Source of the DNA: Mangifera indica
Lineage: Eukaryota > Streptophyta > Magnoliopsida > Sapindales > Anacardiaceae
DNA length: 64,000 bases
NCBI RefSeq assembly: GCF_011075055.1
Contig: NC_058137.1
Coordinates: 248,001 to 312,000 of the forward strand
Direction of reading: 5' to 3'
Part shown: positions 1-10,132 of the stretch, one piece after another
Layout of the letters: every line of letters begins with the position of its first letter
Position numbering within the stretch: the first letter of the stretch is position 1
The notes under the pieces: model-generated
The model's database searches: none
What the model was told of the DNA's origin: nothing
What the model saw: the letters and a program-made list of their open reading frames with translations, nothing else
Position numbers and translations under genes: made by a program

Positions 1-639
1 GCAAAAAATCTGTGCAAGATGAGTTGAGGGCACAGTAAGTGAACAGACAGCATCATAATGTTTGCATTTGTAGGATTTTTTTATCATTTCCCCTGATATT
101 CCTGTTTGTGCATCCTTCTCATTTGTGTTTATACTTGACTTATCTAATTAGTGATTTTTTATTGTGCTTGAACAATTATAACCTTGTAAGTTTCATTTTC
201 TTTCAAGAACAAAATTGACTAGTGATAGTTAATACTTCAATTTTGTAGCATCCATGATAGTAGACTCTTGTGAATCTTCTTTTGTTGGTTTGATTGCCAT
301 TGTCTAATTCTTTGAATAAGACTAATAAAATTTTCTTTGATCTTGTAGGATGAAGCTCTCAATGTATGCATCAACCACAAATATTATCCCAAACTTGGAT
401 GATCAATCTAAAATTTCTGGCTGTATCCTGCTATTTCTTCTTTAAAAAAAGTTCTCCTCTTTGGTTATTTTAAGATAAAGGGCTGTTTTTTTCTGTGGTT
501 GTTTCTTTAAACCTTAACTCATAATTGAACAGATATAGTGGACAGGGATAAAAATGTGTTTAAGAAGTTTGAGTACCATCTGGCGAAGAAGACAGCATAT
601 GATATATGTGATAACATTTGGAACACCATAAATTTCTGA
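1..639 (+). CDS. Kinetochore protein SPC24-like, 3' end (partial)
   Basis: Three C-terminal exons can be joined in phase: 1-34 (ends before gtaagt), 349-422 and 533-639, stop TGA at 637-639. The joined peptide runs from KKSVQDELRAQ through MKLSMYASTTNIIPNLDD to an end in DNIWNTINF. The block MYAS-TNIIPNLDDQSKISG-IVDRDK-V-KFE resembles, from memory, the globular C-terminus of plant SPC24. SPC24 is a subunit of the NDC80 kinetochore complex, which couples chromosomes to spindle microtubules. The 5' part, including the expected coiled coil, lies outside the window. Splice sites are canonical and phases agree, so I am sure it is a real gene end. The name is less certain, because the visible part is short (about 70 residues). 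Confidence 0.68.
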
Positions 640-1328
640 TGGATCTTTGACATTCTTCTCTTCAGAAAACAGATGCCATTCAATATGAGAAAATGCTTTA
701 TTGATCCCTTTCTTTTGACTTGTGGTATATTGTGTCTTTTCCTTCTGCATTTTTGAAGCTGTAACTCATTGTAGAGCATTATTTTTCATTTTGATAATTT
801 GAATTTCTGGTGAACGAGATGCGCAGGCAGGCATCTGGCCTCTTAATGTATTAAATAACATAATAGTTTACAAAAACATGTTCTGTAAATATTTTAGAGA
901 ATATTAGTGCATAAACATTCTTATCAGGAAATGTTATCAACCTAGCCGAAAAAAGGATGGCATTGAGGCATTGGCTTGGTGGCATACTTGGCCTCTTCTT
1001 ATTTTGTGGTTGTGTAGGAAGATTATTGAAATTTTGTACTATCAAATTGAAAATTCAGTGCAAACTCAACTGATGAACAACACCTTTCAGTAGTGAGAGC
1101 TCTATCGGGCCTTCACATTTCAAAGAACTAATAATACAACAAGAACATACAAATTTCAGATCTTCACAGAAAGCAGTAGCCATTATTGCATCACCGATCG
1201 CTTCATGATGATACATAATTGTACATTATTATCCAGAAGAATATGGTATTATACCCAATACTCTTTTCACTAGATCAGCCATGGTAGACCGAGCAAAAGG
1301 TGATGTAGAACAAGTAGAATCATATAAA
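640..1328. other. Intergenic / 3' UTR region, no gene seen
   Basis: This stretch lies between two convergent genes: the SPC24-like gene ends on the plus strand and GILT copy 1 ends on the minus strand. It should contain both 3' UTRs. I see no further coding signal. Confidence 0.5.
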
Positions 1329-2329
1329 TTATGCTGGCGGTTCCGTCTTTGAAACTTCCCTTGCATCCACATAGCAGCCTGATTTGTTTGATGTTTTCTT
1401 CTCAGTTGACATCAGTGAGTATGAACTGCAGGCGTCTGGTACATTATCACCTTTGTATGCTCTGCAGACGTAGGCTTCATAATTTTCATAATCCTGCCCA
1501 GCCAAAGAAAGAAAACGGAAATCATTATGTGTGTGAGAATCGGAGAAAAAGAGAGAAAGAGTGGCATGTTAGGGACGAACGCCTTCAAGTGCACGACCAT
1601 TTACGACCACCCATGGTACAAATCTATGTGGTGGTCGCAGTGCATCTGTTTCATCAGCATACTCCAGTATAAGCTGTTTCCCTCTTCCACTGTCATAGCA
1701 ATCATCAATGGGATCCTGACTCAGCCCCAAATCATCAGAACAATTTCTCCACACTACTTCAGTGTCTTCAATCTCAGTGGCTTGAGTTTCAAGGCAATGG
1801 ATAAATTTGAAATGTTTCCTCTGCATCATAAACAAGTAAACAATAAAGATCGAGTGAAATGCACATCTACAGTTAAGTTTTATAGACAAGTTTCATTCTT
1901 ACCACAGGCCAGGCATCGATGGCACAAGCATGTATAGTATTGAGGTAGCATTCATTTTCTCCATGCTGCAAATAGGATAATGAAGGATTAATTTGACAAA
2001 AACGTGAGACAAAATCCTCCAAATCCTGAAAATAATGAAGATGGAAATGTCACCTGGCAAGTGATGGTGTTGTTAGTTTCTTGGATTTGAGCGTTGCCCC
2101 AGGGAACCATCTTGAGGTTGGCAATGGTGTAAAGATCAGTATTGAAAAGGTCCACTAGTTTATTCACTATGAAACTGGCACAATCTAGGCACAGACTCTC
2201 ATAATACAAAGAAAGAGTAACTTTCTGAGATGTATATATAGCAGCAGCATCTGCTAAGTGATGAGAAGATATGAAACAGAGTAGAAGGGTATTGAAAACA
2301 AACAAGCAAAGTAAATGACGAGCAGCCAT
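1329..2329 (-). CDS. GILT-type thiol reductase, copy 1 (CLDC active site)
   Basis: Gamma-interferon-inducible lysosomal thiol reductase (GILT/OSH1) family: a secreted or vacuolar enzyme that reduces protein disulfides. Exons are 2054-2329, 1903-1965, 1581-1820 and 1329-1493, giving about 247 aa, a normal family length. Residues 1-29 are a signal peptide. The redox motif is C47-L-D-C50 (codons 2180-2191), an acidic variant of the usual CPYC. The family signature CQHG..EC..N....C is complete across the exon 1/2 junction, and FVPWVVVNG follows. Two oddities: the intron present in copies 2 and 4 before the 'ADET' block is absent here, so two exons are fused. The next donor has moved 3 nt downstream (GGC|gttcgt), adding one Gly. 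If that donor is not used, the protein stops at 1571-1573 and loses its last exon. Confidence 0.86.
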
Positions 2330-2339
2330 TTCTGGGGGA

Positions 2340-2570
2340 TCAATACATTGAACCTCTTACAGTTTGGTGGAGCATTTATAGCTCTTGCAGGACTACTCAC
2401 TGAGATCCTGTCCCTATAATTTAATATTTGAAACAAGTATGAATAGCTGCAGCATTTCAGATTTCGCCCTCCAACCCTCTTTCACGTTTAAGTCTTTATA
2501 AAGAAGAAATTGATGAAGTCGATGTGGGATCTCCATTCTTATAGGCCTTGTATAAATAACACTTTCCCAG
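2340..2570 (-). repeat. Duplicated GILT upstream region (unit A)
   Basis: Similar by eye to 5757-5990 upstream of copy 2. Shared landmarks include a box reading 'agaagaaattgatga' near 2500 and 5930, then 'gatgtgggat', then a 'cttgtat(a/c)aataa' segment. The tandem duplication therefore carried promoter sequence as well as coding exons. Confidence 0.55.
2374..2383 (-). promoter_or_regulatory. TATA box of GILT copy 1
   Basis: On the minus strand this reads AGCTATAAAT, about 45 nt upstream of the start codon. The same 10-mer occurs at the same place before copies 2 and 3. This implies a core promoter inherited through the duplications. Confidence 0.6.
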
Positions 2571-2939
2571 TAGAAAGAATTAGCAAAAGAGTTTATAGCT
2601 AGTGGTTGGAGGGTTGAGAAGATGTTTAAATTCTGAGTCTCGTTTTCTATATGAACTAAAGCATACATTTCTCATTCATAATTACAATGGAAATGTAGAT
2701 GCTATTTGTTTACAAAGACAGTTGATCTTATAAAGTAATATTATTTGGCATAAAAATTTTACGAATCTCATTTAACCAGGATTTTGGTCACTTTCAACCA
2801 AGTAAGATGGAAAAAAACCCAATAGATGCATGAATTTTTTACAGAATAGAGAGACACAGTAAATTTTTGCCATAAATGGTCACACACTACGTTATTTAAA
2901 GCGAATGAAGTAGAGGAGTGAGAAGACTAGTAGAACTAA

Positions 2940-3790
2940 TAAGTGATATTGATAAATTTGTGTCATATCCATGCAAGATATCATCTAGGCCATCATACGA
3001 GGAGTGAATTGGCAAGTTTTCAAGATTAGAGATGATGTGATAAGAGGCTCCAGAGTCTACCAACCAGTTTTGAGAGGAGAGTTGGTTATGTATGCGGTTG
3101 GCTTGAGTAGGTTTGTACTAATTGTAACAAGACCGACAAATTTTGGTTGTGTGACCAAATTTCACAAATTTGACACATTGGAGGAGGAAATCACATTCGT
3201 TTTTTGTTGAATTGATGGTCTAGGGCATTATTGTTCAGTTGATACTGTTCGTGCTCAGTGAGTTTGTCACGAAGCTCTTCAAATGAGATCTGAGATTCAG
3301 AAGCACTTAATCCAGCAACCAATTCTTTTTATTTTGTGCCAAGGCCATTTAAAACATAGACTATTTTGTCATCTTCAGCAATAGGATATCCAATAAGGGC
3401 GAGCTCACCAACGATACTTCTCAAATGTTGCAAGTATTCAACATTTGAGTTGTTGCTTTTGATAGTGCACACCAATTGCTCCTAGTCTTTAAGATACATA
3501 ACTCTGCATCGTGATTTATTTACATAAACACAAGTTAATCGAGATCATGCTTCATGGAACGTAACAGCTGAGACAATGAGAGGAACAACCTTTTTGAAAA
3601 AGGTGAAGAGAATTGCACGAAGAAGTAGGCTATAATGGCAAACCCACAACTTGTAAGCAGGGTTTGGCTCATGTTTATCTACTTTCAGAAATGTGTTAAG
3701 GGGACATGGTAGTTTTCCATTAACGTAGCCTTGCAAGTAGTTTTTGGGAGTGAGTTTGAATGGATTTAAGATGCAACATTGATTAGAGAC
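2940..3790 (-). mobile_element. Ty1/copia retrotransposon gag-protease remnant
   Basis: Reading the minus strand gives, in order, recognisable copia polyprotein pieces. A gag N-terminus reads 'LTPKNYL...NPAYKLWVCHYSLLLRAIL'. A gag core reads 'IVGELALIGYPIAEDDKIVYVLNGLGTK' and 'ISFEELRDKLTEHE'. A broken zinc-knuckle region (CQIC...) follows, then a protease motif 'WLVDSGASYHI' at about 3030-3065. Frameshifts and stops separate the pieces, and no integrase, reverse transcriptase or LTRs are visible. It is a dead internal fragment lodged between GILT copies 1 and 2, on their coding strand. Confidence 0.82.
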
Positions 3791-3985
3791 AAAGATTATT
3801 ATATCAGTTTGATGTTCCAGGATTATCAACAATCTCAGTTTGAGAGGAAGTTTTCTACCATTGTATGTAACAAAGAAAAGAATGCTAATGGTAAGTTTTG
3901 CTTGTTTGAGCTTTTTGTTGCTCTTAGACCATATGAAGATAAGAAAGTCTGCTGCATAAGAGATGTCTTTCATTCATTTGTATGA

Positions 3986-3988
3986 CAC

Positions 3989-4084
<96 letters not shown>
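3986..4084. repeat. (AT)n microsatellite
   Basis: About 100 bp of near-perfect AT dinucleotide repeat, directly beside the copia remnant. Confidence 0.97.
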
Positions 4085-4086
<2 letters not shown>

Positions 4087-4618
4087 TAACGCAGAGTTGT
4101 ATAGGTTTAGTAAATTATTACAACTAAGGATAAGATCAAGGAATTACAATCGCACAATTGAGAGGAAGCGCACCATACCACACGTTTGATATTATATTTT
4201 TGTGTGTGTGTTGGGGGTGGGGAGGGGGGGAACCGTGTTAATATCTCTATCTGACCGCTGGTCTGTCAGGAAAACCCGGATCAGACCCTTGGCTGGTTCA
4301 AAGCCTGGTCTGGATTTAAAAACATTGGCAGTCAGTGGTTCTGTTGAGGATTTAGATTTTGACCTTGCGTTGCTTCGTCAGAAAAAAATTTGGAAGGGCT
4401 CTGATTCTTTGAATTACAAAACAAAACCAAACTTCATTCTTTTATAACTCCATATCCATTACAAGACCTCCTAATAGTTCTGCATAATTAACTATGTATA
4501 CATTACTATCAAGAAGAAATCGATGGTATATATGTATACCGAATTACATTAGGCAGTCAATTTATTATATAATCTATTGGACCAGCCAGTGGTACTGCAG
4601 AAACAGAATAAATTGTGG
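4085..4618. other. Intergenic, no gene seen
   Basis: Space 3' of GILT copy 2. The 81-codon plus-strand open frame at 4202-4447 has no recognisable motif, starts in a G/T-rich run and has no splice context. I treat it as chance. Confidence 0.4.
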
Positions 4619-5753
4619 TTATGGAAGGTCCATCTTCATCTCTGACGATCCTGATGTTTCATTTCCAGTCGACTTTTGCCAGTATTGTCTACAGGCGTAG
4701 GGTCTTCTGCCTCGGTAAGCTTTGCAGACATAGGATGCATAATTTCGGTAATCCTGAAGGAATAATCATGAATAAATGAATAAATTATTCTGGGTGTATC
4801 ATAGAAATAGAAAAAGATTGCTATCTGGAGACTAACTTCTTGAAGTGCTAGATCATTTACAGTCACCCATGGTACAAATCTCTTTTCTGGAACAAGCCGT
4901 TCTGTTTCTTCACCATTCCTCAGTAAAAACTGCACTTCAAGTTGCAAAAAGTATCACAAAAATGAACAATATTTTGACAATAGGTGGGTCTATTAGACCA
5001 GGATATTACATATTGTTTTAGCTGGAGGAGAGAAGATAAATGAATGAAAACAAACCTTTGTTCCTTCTCCACTTCTGTAGCAATGGTCAATGGGATCTTG
5101 ACTCAGCTCAAGATCATCACTACATCTTCTCCACACTGCATCAGCGGCTAGAATTGATAAGTCTTGACTTTCAATGCAATGGATGAATCTGAAGTGTTTT
5201 ACCTACATCATATATAACAAATAAATGATAAAGATCAAGTGCCACCATTGGAGAGAGAGCCTACTGGAAAAGCAAAGCAGGGTCTTACAGCAGGCCAGAC
5301 ATTGACAGCACACGCTTGAATGATATTCAGGTAGCATTCACTTGGGCCGTTCTGCAAAAAAAAAAAAGAAATGAAATGAAAGAGATCAATGTATATTATG
5401 AGCCCGTCCGAGAAAATTTTTTGAATCAATTTAAGTGCCAAATCCTGAAACTTATGAACCTGACAAATGATGGTTTCGTTATATAACCCAATTGTTTGAG
5501 CGTTGCCCCAGGGAACCATCCTGAGGCTGACAATTGTGTGAAGATCAGTATCAAACATTTCCTCCATTTTATTTACAATGAAATTGCGGCAGTATGGGCT
5601 GAGACTTTCATAATATAAAGAAAAAGTAACTTTCTTAGACTTGCGAGGATATTTATACTTGTCCACTTCATTATCTGCCATGGAATGAGATAGAGAGATG
5701 AATAAAAGCAGCAGGGTACTGAGAGACACAAAGGAGAGGAGATGACCAGCCAT
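4619..5753 (-). CDS. GILT-type thiol reductase, copy 2 (SPYC, lacks first catalytic Cys)
   Basis: Five exons in phase: 5460-5753, 5289-5351, 5056-5202, 4837-4929 and 4619-4753, giving 243 aa. There is a signal peptide at residues 1-26. The fold landmarks are kept: FSLYYESL, VPWGNAQ, a CQNG..EC..N....C signature (the family His is Asn), FVPWVTVN and a C-terminal DYRNYASYVCKAY. The redox motif reads S52-P-Y-C55 (codons 5589-5600), so the N-terminal, attacking cysteine is Ser. Such a protein should not complete the normal dithiol cycle. It may still bind substrates or form mixed disulfides through C55. All splice sites are canonical and no stop interrupts the frame, so it is probably expressed. 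It shares a duplicated promoter with copy 1. Confidence 0.87.
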
Positions 5754-5756
5754 TTC

Positions 5757-5990
5757 TGAGGGTACTATGAAATTTCTTACACGGGGGTGGAATATTTATA
5801 GCTCCTCTTGTACATGCTCGATGAGTTCTTCAGTATGTTACCAATAATGTCCTTATAATTTAATAACTGAAACAAGTGAACTTGTTTTCAAACCCCCAAC
5901 TCCCCTTCACATTTTAATCTTTTTATAGAAGAAATTGATGACTTAGATGTGGGATATATACATTCTGGTGGGTCTTGTATCAATAAACCC
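5757..5990 (-). repeat. Duplicated GILT upstream region (unit B)
   Basis: Partner of 2340-2570. The order of the shared boxes is the same relative to the start codon. Confidence 0.55.
5794..5803 (-). promoter_or_regulatory. TATA box of GILT copy 2
   Basis: Minus-strand AGCTATAAAT about 41 nt before the start codon, identical to the element in front of copies 1 and 3. Confidence 0.6.
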
Positions 5991-6063
5991 CTGTGTACTT
6001 TTCTAGTTGACATAATTGCTTCTTTATAAAGTAAAAAATAATATTATAAGTATATATTTTTAA

Positions 6064-6176
6064 TACACAATTTGATATACAAATGATATGTCATTATGTA
6101 ATTGTGTGTTACTTTATTTTAATTTAAAATCATGCAATCAAATGATGATACACCATTTGTATATCTAAATTGTGTA
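6064..6176. mobile_element. Palindromic MITE, copy 1
   Basis: Short foldback element. The left end TACACAATTTGATATACAAA at 6064 is the near-perfect reverse complement of the right end (6154-6176, one inserted base). The core includes 'gatatgtcattatgtaatt'. Related palindromes at about 20051, 45067 and 62117 share the 'TCAT.ATATAATTA' core. No coding capacity. Confidence 0.6.
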
Positions 6177-6835
6177 AAAAAAAAATGTATATGTATAATT
6201 TCAAAGATTTTAACTGGGATTAAACAAGCATGAGAACTTTTGATAGGATCATGACCTTTCACATGAAATGATACAATTTTCAAAGCCCGTGGAATATTAT
6301 TATAAACCCTAAACCACAAGAAAGAAATTGTAACATTCTGCAAGCCCCACATTGACAAAGAATAGAAGAAATGATAAGTATTTATTAATATTCTATACCG
6401 TTTGGAAATGATTACTGAATATTAGTTATATAGCCCATTAGCTCCCAAGCTGAATGCGTATTGGCAGATTATCTGTTAAAAACAGACAAAATATCAATAG
6501 CGAACCAGGTTGTTGGATAAATTCAAATATTGTCATGAATGGACCCCTTTGAAGTTTTCTTCATCAGGCGGCGAATGAAGATGAATTTTTTCATCTGTCG
6601 CCAGATTTACAGTGAAGAATAAGAGTTTCCAAATATACACAACTTACCTTATCTAAATTCCTATAAACATGTGAGAGATGGAGATGATAAACATGACTGG
6701 ATTTATAGTCTTTGAGCTCTTAAAACTGTTTTGGCGTCTATAGAAATATATACAAATGATTGTGGTTGCAGCCAGTGAGTGAATTGATTGGATAATTTAT
6801 TCTTTGGAGTGCTGAAGAGAGGAAGCCTGTCTTAC

Positions 6836-7071
6836 TATGTCAGGCAAGGCTTCAATGCCACAGGCAAACAACAGTATTGTTTGGATTTGTGATTTCAGCA
6901 TTGCCCCAGGGCACTTAAGCACTCATAGAACAATTTTACATTGACCTTCTCATCTTCTTTGGTTGCAGGAACATCCATAGCATCATTATATTTCGAAGAA
7001 GAACAAGGTAAAGGAAAGTAGGTAAACAGCAGAGAAATGAAAGCAAAGAAGAACAGCAAACGAGAAGCCAT
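6836..7071 (-). pseudogene. GILT-type thiol reductase, copy 3 (collapsed pseudogene)
   Basis: The start MASRLLFFF with its signal peptide (from 7071; an upstream Met lies at 7092) and 'VNVKLFYECL' are intact. The frame then jumps to a shifted 'VPWGNAE' at about 6912, so roughly 28 codons containing the whole CxxC motif are missing. A second deletion removes the end of exon 1, intron 1 and most of exon 2: 'NNTVV' runs directly into 'ACGIEALPDI' followed by gtaaga at 6835. The reading frame ends at 6895 after 'SALGQC'. I find no convincing exons 3-5 between 6360 and 6830. Promoter and TATA box remain, so a transcript could exist. The product would be only a short secreted peptide without a redox site. 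Confidence 0.83.
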
Positions 7072-7115
7072 TTTTGAGAGAAATATGCACATTGAAATTC
7101 TAATGGGTGGGGGGT

Positions 7116-7125
7116 ATTTATAGCT
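7116..7125 (-). promoter_or_regulatory. TATA box of GILT copy 3 pseudogene
   Basis: Same AGCTATAAAT 10-mer on the minus strand, 45 nt before the MASRLL start. Confidence 0.5.
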
Positions 7126-10100
7126 GCCTTAACCGCACCACACTCTTGTCCACTTTGAGCTGTTCTGTCGATTTGTTCAACTGAATGTAGTGTGGAGGAT
7201 AATGAGATACCAATTCTACTTTTTAAATTCCCCATTAAGCTTGAAAGTGACTGCCAGCTTCTTGTTTTCATGACATTATAGCTATGTGAAATTTTCAGGT
7301 TTCTTTTTCATATAATCTGAACTGCTTATTGTAACTTACCGAAAGTAGCAAGTAACAGGACAATCTTGCCTTCTGTGGCTAACGTCAAATAAGTGACAGT
7401 GGCCCTTTTGTATGGGTGTCAAACTAACGCATGCTGTAGCTGGGCAAGGGATTCTTTAAATTATTTGCTTCAGTCTTAAGGCCATTAGTTACTCTTCCTT
7501 GGAGTGGTTCAACCATAAATAGCCAGTGGTTTGAGTGGAGGTTCAGAACTTTGAACTGAATGTTGTTTTGTTGCATGTGCAGAGCACAAGAAGAATAACA
7601 GAGACAAGTACTATCTGAGAAAAGTATCTCTGCAGATTTGTCCACTCATGAAACTATTATTACGTTTACTAATAGATACAAAATCTCACTTGGCAAAACA
7701 TTTATTGTATTTCAAATGCATTGAAGCAACATTTCCACGAATTCAAGCGAGTATTACTCTAAAATTGTAACATCAGGTTCAATAGGATGACCCTCGATAA
7801 TGTAACTTAATATGAGTCATGACAACTTCAATTTTGTCTAATCATCCTTAAACAATGTAAAATGTTTATACATAACTAATATCTCTTCTATGTTTTTTTT
7901 CATATGAGGTCTGCTTAGAATGTTACAAAAATATTCCTGTATGACTACCTGAGGTTAAGTTTGATCCACAAAACTGCTACCAAATACTATTGCTTAAAGA
8001 CTTAACATCGCTATATGAACTTTATTGTTTTTAATGTTTCAGTCAAATATTATTTCTGCTATGAAAGACAAATTTAGAAGAAAAAGTGCATGATCATGAT
8101 TCTTAATGAAGATGCAAAGTTCATGGACAACGCCATTTAAAGAAAAAATTAGCTTGTCATATTAAACAATTCCCACTTGGAATAAGCTTAAACAATACTG
8201 TTTAAGTACCTTCCAACCACCCTTTTCTGAAAAAAAGAGTCGTTTTTGCCTAACAAATTACCAAAGCGGCACCCAGATCAGAAATAATATAATTTATCAA
8301 CTTTCAGGAACAGCCCATTGAATGAGACCTCTACTAAGAAACCATGCCAGTTGAGTTCACTGTTTTCTCAATGATCTCATCCATTTTTGGCACCCACCAT
8401 AATACAATACATGTTGATTTCTGAATTGGCAACCGAGTTTAAGAAGCTAAATTCCCACTCAAAACTCACACAAAAATACAAGGTACTCAAAAATTCCGAC
8501 ATATTATTCTTTTGTTATGGAGTTCTTTCTTTTGATTCGAATTCTTGATCCTACTGGTAAAGGATAAAATTGTTGCAATTGGTAACCTATTTCAACTATA
8601 AGTATTTGAGGGTCTTGTGGCTTGCTTAGTGGTAGGTGGTTCTGCTCCCCAGTGAGCGGCCGGGGTAAGAGGACTCCGTTAGCGGTATTTAAGTATCTTT
8701 TTTTTGGAAAAATTAAAAGATTTATAAAAATGAAAAAAATAAAATACAAAAAATACGAGGGGCATACACAAAGATAGTCAATAAAGTCTCAAACATGACA
8801 CAGAGAACACAGACTGTATTTAAGTATCCGCTCATTGCTAATGTAGCAATTTGGGTGTAACATGATAATCGTTTCGTACTTTGACCTTAATTAATTGTTT
8901 GGGTTTATCCTATTAATAACTATTTTAAGATTTTCTAAACAAATAAAAATTCTAGTAAAGTTTGGTTTATAAATGATAATCTTGTATGAATGTAACAATA
9001 AATATGACAATCTATTAGTAAATATATTCATTATAAAGAGAAATAAAAAAAATTGAAATAATATTGTTTCTGTCGAACGTAACCCTGTTTTGGATAAACT
9101 TAGATAAAACATACGTATTCTTTCTTTTTACTATATGATTATTTGTTTTATTCATCTCGAACACAATTTCTAGTTCCTTTTTTGACAAAAATATCCAAGA
9201 AGAACCAATAAACAATTATATTAGAATGTTAATTATGTATTTCACAATCCTTTCTTAGCTGAAGTATGTCTTTGACCATCAGTATACATTTAAACAAAGT
9301 AATTATATTATTAAACACTGACCTTGTTGTTCCTTATTTTTGGCACAATAAGTCGGCTTCATGTGGTTGAATGATTAGTTAGATGTTGAATCACCTCCAA
9401 AATTAGATGCAAATTGGGTTCTAAATGCTTGAATTCTTTTTTTTTTTTTCGGTTTCAGAATCAATAGAAGTTCTGCAATCTGACAAGAAATCCAGAAAGC
9501 TGGAACAGCAAATTCATATGGTACACATATCTCGCAAAGAGGTATTAAAATTAAAATATATTTATGTTGGTTTCTGGAAGGGACCGTTCGGGATTTTGTT
9601 GGTTGCTGCTGAATTGATAAAAATATTCATATTCCAGCAGTTGATTTTCCTTTCAAAAGTCATTCATGTAGGACCATTTTTCTACTTTGTGCACAAAATG
9701 ATTTATGCTGATGGCACCAGTTGATACCAAAGTAGAAAGCTAGTTTTTAATATTCCTGGATAGAGTTCTGAGGCTATCCCTTTATTATCATACAAGATAC
9801 ATGTATAAAAACAAATTTATGATTCATACTTGCAGACCAAGATAAGAAAAGTCACCCTTTACATTGCAGGAAAAACATAATATTCATTTACAGGAACAGC
9901 GAGACTAAGAGTGTGGATCATCTATCAGTAATGCAATTCTACCCAAATCAGTTTCTACATTCCATGGCAAAAAAAAGAAAGAAAGAAAGGCCAATCTGAA
10001 CACTATAATCAGCAGTCCTTTATTCTACTAACACTAATTGACCAACAATGATTAAATCTAAGCTCTTCACACATTGATTCTATGAAGAAATCACTGTCCT

Positions 10101-10132
10101 TGAAATTAATTTCGAGACTGTATTTTCAATGC
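7126..10132. other. 3-kb AT-rich spacer inside the GILT array
   Basis: No gene that I can support. A possible isolated exon lies at about 9460-9540: polypyrimidine tract, ttcag, about 80 nt open, then a GT. It has no detectable partners. A GC-richer patch at 8605-8680 looks vaguely tRNA-derived but lacks a B box. Confidence 0.4.

Noticed and set aside
4202..4447. 81-codon plus-strand open frame
   Set aside because: No motif, no splice context, starts in a low-complexity G/T run.
8605..8680. tRNA-like or SINE-like patch (GGTCTTGTGGCTTGCTTAGTG...)
   Set aside because: An A-box-like segment is present, but there is no B box, no acceptor pairing and no poly-A tail with target duplication.
9460..9540. 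Possible isolated exon after a polypyrimidine tract
   Set aside because: No neighbouring exon in phase and no recognised family.
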